The notes under the pieces: model-generated
Told to the model about the DNA's origin: nothing
Database searches by the model: none
What the model saw: only the letters and a program-made list of their open reading frames with translations
Assembly (NCBI GenBank): GCA_030834905.1
Contig: JAUQWZ010000034.1
Location: forward strand, 62,001 to 126,000
Direction of reading: 5' to 3'
DNA: 64,000 nt
Source of the DNA: Aggregatilineales bacterium
Lineage (GTDB): Bacteria > Chloroflexota > Anaerolineae > Aggregatilineales > Phototrophicaceae
Part shown: positions 57,482 through 64,000 of the stretch, in pieces
Position numbering within the stretch: position 1 is the first letter of the stretch
Layout: every line of letters starts with the position of its first letter
Made by a program: the position numbers and the translations under genes

Positions 57482-59725
57482 CTAAAACAATTCCATCGAC
57501 CGGACGTAGTTCACTACATCCCATCGCTGAATCTCGGTCAAAGACGGGTCGCAGGTGGCGAGCGAGCGCCAGCCTTCCTGAGTATAGGTCAATAATTCTT
57601 CGTCGCGCAGCCGCGGCAGCCGCCGGATCAGTTCGTCCCAGTCCGCGCCCTGCCGCCAGTCGCCGCAGTGAGCGACCAGCGCCGCCTGCCCTCGTTCAAG
57701 CGAGGCGGTATCCGGCAGCACCGAATTCACCACCTGCGGCGGCGGACTGATAGCCGCTTCGTACTGCCCGTTCGACTGCTGAATGATCATGCCCGCCGCG
57801 ATCACAATTGCGACGGTGACGGCAATCGACGCAAAGGCGACGGTGAGACTGGACGGACTGAGATCGAGCTTGTGATAGAAGCGCCGCCCCAACGGAAACG
57901 CCGCGTAGCCGACGGCGAGCAGCACGCCCGCCAGCGCCGCGACGTTTAGCCATCCCGGCGCGATGGAGTCGATTACGCCCGCGTCCACCGAAATGTCCCA
58001 CTCAAAGACGGCGCGGACAGCCTCGTCACCCTGTCCAATGGTAACCAGCGTCAGCCAGTGTCCCGCCCGGTTGATATCCGCCCCGGCAGCCACGTACAGC
58101 CCATCGCCCAGATTTTCGGCGCTGTGCCACACGCCGCGCCAGTCATGCGCCGGGTTGACCAGCCGCAGCGCCACTGGCAGCCCGTCCACTGGCTCGCCAT
58201 TCCGCGTGATCACGGTGTCGTAAGTGTTGACTCCCAGCCCGCCCGGCGTGGCGGTATTCGAGATTGTGTACTCACCAACCACCTGAGTCGCGCTCGGCGG
58301 CGCGGGCGCGTCAAACTGGCGCTGCGGCACTGGCGTCGCGCTCAGGTATGCCGCCGCTGCCAGCACCAGCAGCCCCAGAACTACTTCAAGCTGGAGCGTG
58401 GGCACGAAGCGGCGCACACGGCGGATTACCGCTTCAAAACGGACGTACCGCTGCGGTCGCAGCGCCATAAAGTGTGCCGCCCCAACCAGCGCCAGCAGCC
58501 CGACCAGCAGCAGCTTCAGCGCCAGCGCGCCGCTGTAGCGGCTGCCGAAGTCGGCTGGCGTATCAAACCAGTTTGACGCGCTGTAGATGCCGGTTGCCAC
58601 GACCACCACCAGACCCGCCCCGGCAATAGGCGAGAAGCGGTTGAGCGCCGCCAGCAGCGCCTGCCGCCGTTGATCGCCGCTGTAAGGGCGCAGCGCAGCG
58701 GGCAGCACCAGCGCCAGCGCCGTCAGTCCGCCCACCCAGAAACCGACCGCCAGCGTATGCAGCCAGTCGCTGACCAGCGCCACCCAGGGCAGCAGCAGCG
58801 AGCCTGCCGCATGACTGGACAGGCTGAGCGTACCCATACACAGCGCCATCACCCAGGCATTCGCCGCCCAGAACGCACGCACTGTCTCCGGCTGGCTGCC
58901 GCGCAGATACAGCCCCGCGCCGTGAAGCGCCGCCGCCAGCGCCAGCAGCAGCATCCGAATATTCCAGGTATCGCCAAAGCGGGTGCCGATGCGGACGACC
59001 TGCCACAGACCATCACTCAGTACGCGGCTGGCGTCAGCGCCAAAAAAGACCATCGTCTGCTGAAGCAGCGCCAGCAAATTGCCACCAAAAGCAGCCACCA
59101 GTGCGATTGTCATGATCCAGTTCAGACGGGACATCACGCGAGGGGGCAGGTGTCCGGCGGGATACGTTTTGCTCCCCCAGGCGGGCAGCAGCACCAGGTT
59201 ATACAGCGCCGTTGTGCCAAGCAGCAGCACCAGTGAAGCGTACACCACCGCCCGCCAGACGACTTCCAGAGCGACCGCCTGATCGCTGGCGGCAAGTCCG
59301 GCAACATCTGACGATGGTTCGCCGACAAAAAACACCCGGCTCTCGACGATCACGTGTCCGTCACTGGCAAAGGCAACCCGAAGCTCGTTGATGTAGGCAC
59401 CGTCGGTCAGGTTGGTCGGCAGGCGGGCTTCCATCAGCGAGCGATCATCGGGCGAAACGCCGCCTTCCGCCACCACGCCGCCCGCCTGATCGCGCACTGT
59501 GATCGAGCTGAATTCCGGTTCCAGGTCTTCGCTGAACCAGTACTGGAGGCGCACTGGCGCGCGCTCCAGCGTGGCGCGGTCTTCGGGAATCGAGCGCACA
59601 ATATAGCCATGCGCCTGCGCCGGTTCTGAGATCAGTACCAGCATCAAGCCAAGCACGACAGCGGCAGCGCGCCACAAGGTGACGGCGCGGCTGTTTGCCG
59701 TGAATGGGTTCAGGCAAAATGGCAT
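57482..59725 (-). CDS. CopC-CopD copper-protein fusion with cytochrome-like C-terminus
   Basis: The 747-residue protein starts with a hydrophobic signal (TLWRAAAVVLGLMLVLISEPAQAHG), then a CopC-like copper-binding domain (HGYIVRSIPEDRATLERAPVRLQYWFSEDLEPEFSSI, SDGHVIVESRVFFVGE) and a CopD-like region of about eight helices (VSDWLHTLAVGFWVGGLTALAL...). An external beta-rich domain, another helix (VAFASIAVTVAIVIAAGMIIQQ) and a C-terminal stretch of about 70 residues follow, shaped like cytochrome c (SLERGQAALVAHCGDWR ... WDVVNYVRS). That tail lacks the CxxCH heme motif (AHCGDW). Copper import or tolerance is the likely role. The start at 59725 follows the small gene by 13 nt. Confidence 0.85.
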   Translation of the reverse strand: MPFCLNPFTANSRAVTLWRAAAVVLGLMLVLISEPAQAHGYIVRSIPEDRATLERAPVRLQYWFSEDLEPEFSSITVRDQAGGVVAEGGVSPDDRSLMEARLPTNLTDGAYINELRVAFASDGHVIVESRVFFVGEPSSDVAGLAASDQAVALEVVWRAVVYASLVLLLGTTALYNLVLLPAWGSKTYPAGHLPPRVMSRLNWIMTIALVAAFGGNLLALLQQTMVFFGADASRVLSDGLWQVVRIGTRFGDTWNIRMLLLALAAALHGAGLYLRGSQPETVRAFWAANAWVMALCMGTLSLSSHAAGSLLLPWVALVSDWLHTLAVGFWVGGLTALALVLPAALRPYSGDQRRQALLAALNRFSPIAGAGLVVVVATGIYSASNWFDTPADFGSRYSGALALKLLLVGLLALVGAAHFMALRPQRYVRFEAVIRRVRRFVPTLQLEVVLGLLVLAAAAYLSATPVPQRQFDAPAPPSATQVVGEYTISNTATPGGLGVNTYDTVITRNGEPVDGLPVALRLVNPAHDWRGVWHSAENLGDGLYVAAGADINRAGHWLTLVTIGQGDEAVRAVFEWDISVDAGVIDSIAPGWLNVAALAGVLLAVGYAAFPLGRRFYHKLDLSPSSLTVAFASIAVTVAIVIAAGMIIQQSNGQYEAAISPPPQVVNSVLPDTASLERGQAALVAHCGDWRQGADWDELIRRLPRLRDEELLTYTQEGWRSLATCDPSLTEIQRWDVVNYVRSMELF

Positions 59726-59738
59726 ACGACGCGGCGCG

Positions 59739-59942
59739 CTAGTCGAGCTTAAACCGATCTGGCGCGGATGTTTCAGGCGATGCTGTTTCCACAGGTGCGT
59801 TGGTTTCATCAAATTCTGGCGGTACGTTCCGGCTCTTTATCCAGCTAATACCAATCATAACGAGGAAGACGACACCAACACCCAGAAAGATGATCTCGTC
59901 GAATATTCCGAGCGCGCCGTGCGCCAAGATATGGGGATACAT
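59739..59942 (-). CDS. Small membrane protein
   Basis: The 67-residue product has one helix (DEIIFLGVGVVFLVMIGISWI) and a polar, acidic C-terminal tail (PPEFDETNAPVETASPETSAPD). It lies directly ahead of the CopC-CopD gene on the same strand and may be part of that operon. I do not recognise a family. Confidence 0.6.
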   Translation of the reverse strand: MYPHILAHGALGIFDEIIFLGVGVVFLVMIGISWIKSRNVPPEFDETNAPVETASPETSAPDRFKLD

Positions 59943-60070
59943 GCGTTGACCTCGTTCATGCTTGTGTCACCATTATACACGACGCGGCAAGGGTTTGTGC
60001 GGTTCTTCACGAAGCGCTCAAAATAAAAGCAGCATACTCTGTAGTAAGTACGCTGCTCATAGTGTAGTAG

Positions 60071-60143
60071 TGCGGCTACTGAGATTCGAACTCAGAACCA
60101 TCTCGTTAGGACCGAGGCGCTCTGTCCGTTGAGCTATAGCCGC
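60071..60143 (-). tRNA. tRNA-Arg (anticodon CCT)
   Basis: The minus-strand sequence folds into a 73-nt cloverleaf: acceptor stem GCGGCTA/TAGCCGC, D-stem GCTC/GAGC, anticodon stem CTCG/CGAG with loop GTCCTAA, and T-arm CTGAG TTCGAAT CTCAG. The anticodon is CCT, reading AGG (Arg). The outer anticodon-stem pair is a C-A mismatch. The CCA end is not encoded (the discriminator A is followed by CAC). It stands alone. Confidence 0.95.
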
Positions 60144-60268
60144 CCATGAATTACGTTGACATTATAACATAGCTTACCGGTCAGTCAACGCCGCTCAACC
60201 GACTGCAAAGCGTTATACTTCAGGCATTGATAGTCATTTCTGGAGAAAATAACGCTTAAGGATTAGGA

Positions 60269-60883
60269 ATGATCACCTGCCCATATTGCAGCAGCACCAA
60301 TGTACCTCATCGTCGCGGAGCCGATCCTCAAGGCAGACCTCGCTATAAGTGTCCTGACTGCGGACGCAAATTCAGACCCGGCGCTCGTCTGCAAGCCAGG
60401 CATGGCGAGAACCTCCGCGTTACCACCTGCGCCGAATGCGGAACAGAGACAACAAATCCGAAATTCTGCAGTCGTTCCTGTGCTGCCGCATTCAATAATC
60501 GGTTAAATCCGCGCAAGATCGCCTCACCGAAGTATTGCAGACACTGCGGCAAGCCTATCCAAGGGCGGCGCACCACCTGTGAGGACTGCAATCCGAATAT
60601 TGTTGATTTTAACACCCGTACCCTGGGCGAAATTCAGAGAACAGCGAAATATCAGGTGAGTGCGAGAATGCGTGACATTGCCCGCCGGGTCTATGCAAAA
60701 TCAGACCTTCCCCGCGTGTGCCGCAACTGCGGCTACGACAAACACGTTGAGATTTGCCATGTCCGATCCATCAGCAGCTTCCCCGACGATACGCCGGTCG
60801 CCGTAGTAAACGACCTCTGCAATCTGGTGGCGCTGTGCCCCAACTGCCACTGGGAATTTGATCATGGAGTGCTCGTGCTCTAA
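60269..60883 (+). CDS. HNH endonuclease with multiple zinc ribbons
   Basis: The 204-residue protein starts with a transposase-like zinc ribbon (CPYCSSTNVPHRRGADPQGRPRYKCPDCGRKF), has two or three further Cys pairs (CAECGTE, CSRSC, CRHC, CEDC) and ends in an HNH nuclease domain: CRNCGYDKHVEICHVRSISSF, then VVNDLCNLVALCPNCHWEFDHG, with the His-Asn-His set intact. HNH proteins of this kind occur in phages, mobile elements and restriction systems. It is a single gene next to the tRNA, and no transposase or methylase is near. AAGGATTAGGA precedes the start. Confidence 0.88.
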   Translation: MITCPYCSSTNVPHRRGADPQGRPRYKCPDCGRKFRPGARLQARHGENLRVTTCAECGTETTNPKFCSRSCAAAFNNRLNPRKIASPKYCRHCGKPIQGRRTTCEDCNPNIVDFNTRTLGEIQRTAKYQVSARMRDIARRVYAKSDLPRVCRNCGYDKHVEICHVRSISSFPDDTPVAVVNDLCNLVALCPNCHWEFDHGVLVL

Positions 60884-61053
60884 GTCCGTCGGTCACCGCT
60901 GCTATTCTTACGCTTTACATGACACCACCGGTGCTATAGCATAGGCTCCAGCACAACTCAAGCACGCAAGCGGGGTTTTCATGGTACGGTGAAAGCGCAA
61001 CTACTGCTTGCCTTTTGCGTAATAACCACTAGATCGAGTTGAGAGGAAACAGG

Positions 61054-61914
61054 GTGAGCGACCGAGAAGACACGCGCGAAATCCAGGTGGTCAGCACAGA
61101 GGAGAGCTATCTTCCCGCGCCGCCCGCTTATCCAGCGCCTGCCGCTGCCGAGCCATACGAGCCGGTGCCGGAAAAACGCGGTTGTTCGGGCTGCGGCTGG
61201 TTGTTCGCGGGCATCGGCGGCTGCCTGCTGCTGATCGTCGTCACGGTGGCTGCCGCGATTCTGCTCGGTTTAACGTCCGTCAACAGCCTGATCGGCGGCA
61301 TTGGCAGCATCTTCTCTGGCGGAGCGCCGCCGCGTGCCGTCATCAACACATCACAAACGCTCGTCCAGGGGATTCAACCGCTGGGGCAGCTTGTCAGCGT
61401 CAGCAGCCAGCTTGCCAAAGCTGATATTTCGGTGGGCGTGCAGCAGGGCGTCCTCAACGCCTGCGGATTTTCGGCAAACCACGTCGCCCAGGGCGCGGTT
61501 GAAGCCGGTATTGATCTCACCCGGATCACTGAGGACAACATCCGGTATGACGAGCTGAGGAATACCTATGTCGTCACCGTTCCCGCGCCGCAGTTGACGA
61601 GCTGCCGCGTGGACTACATCCGCCAGTATGATCGCTCGACCACTGCCTGCAACGTCGATTGGGATGAAGCCCGGCTGCTCGCCAATTACATCTCGCTGAT
61701 CGATTTCCGAGATGATGCCATCGAGGGAGGTATTTTGCGGCGCGCTGAATCCGAAACGCGGATCGTGCTGGGGAATTTCGTCGAGATGGTGACCGGCAGT
61801 GATGTGGAAATCGTCTTCGATTCGACCGGCGAGATGGTCGTGCCGCCGTCCTGCCAGCCTGCCCCGCCAGCCGGTTGGTTTCTGGACTCAACCACCGGAC
61901 AGTGGACGCGGTAG
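61054..61914 (+). CDS. Membrane-anchored DUF4230-like protein
   Basis: The 286-residue protein starts with GTG at 61054, with GAGAGGAAA upstream. It has a Pro-rich cytoplasmic start, a Cys-containing helix region (CSGCGWLFAGIGGCLLLIVVTVAAAILLGL) and an external domain: TSQTLVQGIQPLGQLVSVSSQLAKADISVGV, AVEAGIDLTRITEDNIRYDELRNTYVVTVPAPQLTSCRVDYIRQYDRS. This follows the DUF4230 pattern. The function is not known. It ends in a Trp/Gln-rich tail. The 170 bp upstream show no gene. Confidence 0.6.
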   Translation: MSDREDTREIQVVSTEESYLPAPPAYPAPAAAEPYEPVPEKRGCSGCGWLFAGIGGCLLLIVVTVAAAILLGLTSVNSLIGGIGSIFSGGAPPRAVINTSQTLVQGIQPLGQLVSVSSQLAKADISVGVQQGVLNACGFSANHVAQGAVEAGIDLTRITEDNIRYDELRNTYVVTVPAPQLTSCRVDYIRQYDRSTTACNVDWDEARLLANYISLIDFRDDAIEGGILRRAESETRIVLGNFVEMVTGSDVEIVFDSTGEMVVPPSCQPAPPAGWFLDSTTGQWTR

Positions 61915-61939
61915 AGACGAGTCAAAAACCGCAAGTGAA

Positions 61940-62009
61940 AAGTTGAAAGTCCAAAGTTGAAAGTCGAAAGTGAACCTCGTTGAGTTTAAGTACTTTCCAC
62001 TTTCAACTT
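61940..62009. repeat. Short repeats forming a hairpin between genes
   Basis: AAGTTGAAAGT occurs at 61940-61950 and 61954-61964 and its exact complement ACTTTCAACTT at 61999-62009, within an AT-rich stretch between the DUF4230-like gene and the convergent glycosyltransferase gene. It can form a hairpin with a choice of 5' arm and may serve as a two-way terminator. Confidence 0.6.
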
Positions 62010-62026
62010 GCTACTTTCCACTTCTC

Positions 62027-63475
62027 TCAATACGCACCCTGCCGCAGCAGCACGCGCGGGATGGTCATCATCAGAATCTGCGCGTCTAGCTGCATCGACC
62101 AGTTTTCGATGTAGTAAATGTCGAGCAGGCACATCTCGTCAAACGGCACTTCGCTGCGTCCACTCACCTGCCACAGCCCGGTCATACCCGGCTTGACCTG
62201 CAGCCTCTGCATGTGCCAGGGTTCGTAGAGGGTCACTTCTTCAGGCGTGGGCGGGCGCGGACCGACCAGGCTCATGTGTCCCGCCAGCACGTTGAGCAGA
62301 TTGGGCACTTCGTCAATGCTGGTGCGCCGGATAAAACGCCCGACCGTGGTCACGCGAGGGTCGTCCTTCAGCTTGGGATGGCGGGGATCAAGCTCGTGCG
62401 TCCTGACCAGTTCGTCGCGCAGCTTGTCGGCATTAGGAATCATGCTGCGGAACTTGATCATGTCGAATTCGTGCCCACTTTCACCGACGCGGCGCTGGGT
62501 GTAAAAAATCGGACCGGGACCTTCAAGCCGGATCGCCAGCGTCACCAAACCGAGCAGAATCAGCAGCACCGGCGATGCTACCGCGATCAGCCCAATGTCC
62601 ATCGCCCGCTTAAGCAGGCGGTTGCTGCCCTTCAGCGGCACGTAGCCATTGACGCGCAGCAGCGGAATTCCGTCTACGTTCTCCACCTGTACCTGCTGTA
62701 GGTTTAGCTGGAACACATCCGGCACCACGCTCACTTCCACGCGGCTGCGCTGGCACGTCTGAATCAGTCCGACAATCTGATCGTGGAACGACCAGGACAG
62801 CGTAATGACCACATGATCGACCTGCTTATGCCGCAGCACCGCTTCCAGGTTCGCGACGCTGCCCAAGCCCTGCACCCGACCGAGATCCACAGTGCCCAGC
62901 GTCGGGTCGTCATCCAGAAATCCCACCGGATGATAGCCCAGTTCCTTGCGGGCGATCATCGTCCGCAGGACAGAACGCCCGACATCGCCAGCCCCAACCA
63001 CCAGCGTGCGCTGGATGCCAATACCGCGCGCCCGCAGCCTTGACTGGATGTAGCGCCTGACCAGCCGCGCGCCGGACAGCAGGACAACCGTGATCGCCGC
63101 TGCGTAGATCATCATCAGGCGGCTGAAGACTGTCGGCTGCAGGACGAAGCTGATCGCCAGCACCACGACGGTAGCGTTGGTAACGCCGTTGAGGATGGTG
63201 TAGCTTTCGTCGAGCCAGCCGCGCCCGCGAATCATCCGGTACAGCCCGCTGCCGCGATAGTTGAGATGCAGCCAGAGGATGTAAATCGCCGCGAACGGCA
63301 GATACGGCTCAAACGGCGCGAAATTCATCTCAAAGACCGGACGCAGAATCTGAAGGTGATAGCGAATGAAGTACGCCAGCCCAAAGGCGACGAACGCCAG
63401 CAGCGCATCCACCACCGGCATCAGCCAGGGTGATTCGAGAATATGGCGGCGAGTACTTGACAATCTTTTTGGCAT
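62027..63475 (-). CDS. Polyprenyl glycosylphosphotransferase (WbaP/CpsE-type priming enzyme)
   Basis: The 482-residue enzyme attaches the first sugar-phosphate to undecaprenyl phosphate to start a polysaccharide. It has about four N-terminal helices, a CoA-binding-like Rossmann domain (RTLVVGAGDVGRSVLRTMIARKELGYHPVGFLDDDP) and the C-terminal bacterial sugar-transferase domain: LKRAMDIGLIAVASPVLLILLGLVTLAIRLEGPGPIFYTQRRVGESGHEFDMIKFRSM, RRTSIDEVPNLLNVLAGHMSLVGPRPPTPEEV, QVKPGMTGLWQVSGRSEV. These are complete. It lies 4 nt downstream of a GT4-type glycosyltransferase gene that runs off the right edge. Confidence 0.95.
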   Translation of the reverse strand: MPKRLSSTRRHILESPWLMPVVDALLAFVAFGLAYFIRYHLQILRPVFEMNFAPFEPYLPFAAIYILWLHLNYRGSGLYRMIRGRGWLDESYTILNGVTNATVVVLAISFVLQPTVFSRLMMIYAAAITVVLLSGARLVRRYIQSRLRARGIGIQRTLVVGAGDVGRSVLRTMIARKELGYHPVGFLDDDPTLGTVDLGRVQGLGSVANLEAVLRHKQVDHVVITLSWSFHDQIVGLIQTCQRSRVEVSVVPDVFQLNLQQVQVENVDGIPLLRVNGYVPLKGSNRLLKRAMDIGLIAVASPVLLILLGLVTLAIRLEGPGPIFYTQRRVGESGHEFDMIKFRSMIPNADKLRDELVRTHELDPRHPKLKDDPRVTTVGRFIRRTSIDEVPNLLNVLAGHMSLVGPRPPTPEEVTLYEPWHMQRLQVKPGMTGLWQVSGRSEVPFDEMCLLDIYYIENWSMQLDAQILMMTIPRVLLRQGAY

Positions 63476-63479
63476 AGAC

Positions 63480-64000
63480 CTACTTCAGGGCACTCACATA
63501 ACTCTGTACAGTCTGATGGGCAGTCTCCGCCCAGGAATAACGACGGGCTTCCTCAAGACCGCGTTCGCGCGCCGAGCCACGCCACTCGGCATCGCCTGCC
63601 GCGCGGCGCAGGGCTGCCGTCCACGCCTCGATATCGTGCGGCGGCACCCGCATCCCGGCTTCGCCGACCACTTCCGGCAGCGAAGAAACATCTGAGACGA
63701 TGACCGGCGTGCCACAAGCCATCGCTTCGAGGACTGGCAGACCAAAGCCTTCAAAGACCGAAGGCATCAGAAACGCTTCCGCGCAATTGTACCAGAAAGG
63801 CAGTTCTTCTGAAGCGAGGAAGCCGGTGAACTCGACATTCAGCCGGCAGCGCTCCACGCGCTCAAAGACGGCGTCATAGTCCCAGCCTTTGCCGCCGCCA
63901 ATGATCAGCGGCAGTCGCTCCTGCTGCGGCAGCGCGGCGTAGGCATCGAGCAGCGTCACCAGGTTTTTGCGCGGCTCAATCGTGCCGACAAACAGCCAGA
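63480..64000 (-). CDS. GT4-type glycosyltransferase, 5' end cut by window edge
   Basis: Only the C-terminal part is present; the frame is open to the right edge, beginning with LWLFVGTIEPRKNLVTLLDAYAALPQQ. The donor-binding half shows the GT4 motif EGFGLPVLEAMACGTPVIVSDVSSLPEVVGEAG with the Glu pair (E-x7-E). A hit on FxSLYEGFGLP is recognisable as MPSVFEGFGLP. It transfers a sugar from a nucleotide donor, in series with the priming enzyme. The true start lies beyond the window. Confidence 0.92.
   Translation of the reverse strand, partial: WLFVGTIEPRKNLVTLLDAYAALPQQERLPLIIGGGKGWDYDAVFERVERCRLNVEFTGFLASEELPFWYNCAEAFLMPSVFEGFGLPVLEAMACGTPVIVSDVSSLPEVVGEAGMRVPPHDIEAWTAALRRAAGDAEWRGSARERGLEEARRYSWAETAHQTVQSYVSALK

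Noticed and set aside
61940..62009. CRISPR array
   Set aside because: Only two short direct repeats with a 3-nt spacing plus one inverted copy; no regular spacers and no cas genes anywhere in the window.

Overview
The window reads as a chromosomal segment of a high-GC, probably monoderm bacterium, most likely a member of the Chloroflexota (Anaerolineae-like). This is inferred from the mix of gene families (BFN nuclease, split pdxS/pdxT, NitT/TauT importer with a fused double permease, PspC/LiaF-like membrane proteins, M16 peptidase pair, many secreted beta-propellers, LysM/VanW/YkuD envelope proteins) and from short GC-rich palindromes scattered between genes. There is no rRNA, CRISPR array, prophage or complete insertion sequence. 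One tRNA (Arg, CCT) is present. Genes are dense, operons commonly overlap by 4 bp (ATGA/GTGA), and several intrinsic terminators are visible.

Layout. 1-5.9 kb: the end of a bifunctional-nuclease gene, then a replication operon: a DnaB helicase carrying two mini-inteins, a DnaD-like protein, a DnaC-like loader with two complete AAA+ domains in one chain, and a two-domain acetyltransferase. 5.9-11.1 kb: a small lipoprotein, a ketol-acid-reductoisomerase-like protein lacking key active-site residues, and a minus-strand sugar set (nucleotidyltransferase, phosphomannomutase, PIG-L deacetylase). 11.2-12.2 kb: pdxS (its partner pdxT lies at 24.2 kb). 12.2-20.9 kb: one minus-strand carbohydrate operon in the order LacI regulator, binding protein, intercistronic hairpin, two permeases, MalK-type ATPase, two six-hairpin glycoside hydrolases. 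This suggests import of an oligosaccharide followed by cytoplasmic hydrolysis. 21-26 kb: CAP-LysM and LysM-YkuD envelope proteins, pdxT, an extremely acidic small protein and a beta-propeller.

26.1-30.2 kb holds the most suggestive unexplained element. A recognisable promoter is followed by a palindrome, a roughly 280-nt GC-rich leader with nested and mutually exclusive stems and a possible 20-codon leader ORF. A DUF1003 membrane protein and a NitT/TauT-type importer (double permease plus ATPase with regulatory tail, no binding protein nearby) follow. I could not match the leader to a riboswitch class I know. 30.2-38.4 kb: FAD-linked oxidase, alginate-lyase-like protein, beta-propeller, LiaF-like and PspC proteins, FHA protein and a bactofilin-like membrane protein. 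38.5-44.1 kb: a flippase-like protein, FAD amine-oxidase-like protein, three small enzymes (including an AAC(6')-like acetyltransferase) and UDP-glucose dehydrogenase.

44.2-49.5 kb: an M16 peptidase pair, a PQQ sugar dehydrogenase and a CARDB-type membrane protein. 49.6-57.4 kb: a membrane-anchored molybdenum oxidoreductase, M19 dipeptidase, fasciclin/DUF4397 secreted protein, small membrane proteins, an FMO-like enzyme and a TIR-like membrane protein. 57.5-64 kb: a CopC-CopD fusion with a heme-less cytochrome-like tail, the tRNA, an HNH nuclease with zinc ribbons, a DUF4230-like protein, and the start of a polysaccharide cluster (priming glycosyltransferase and a GT4 enzyme cut by the right edge). 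All domain assignments are from reading the sequence; no database search was run.
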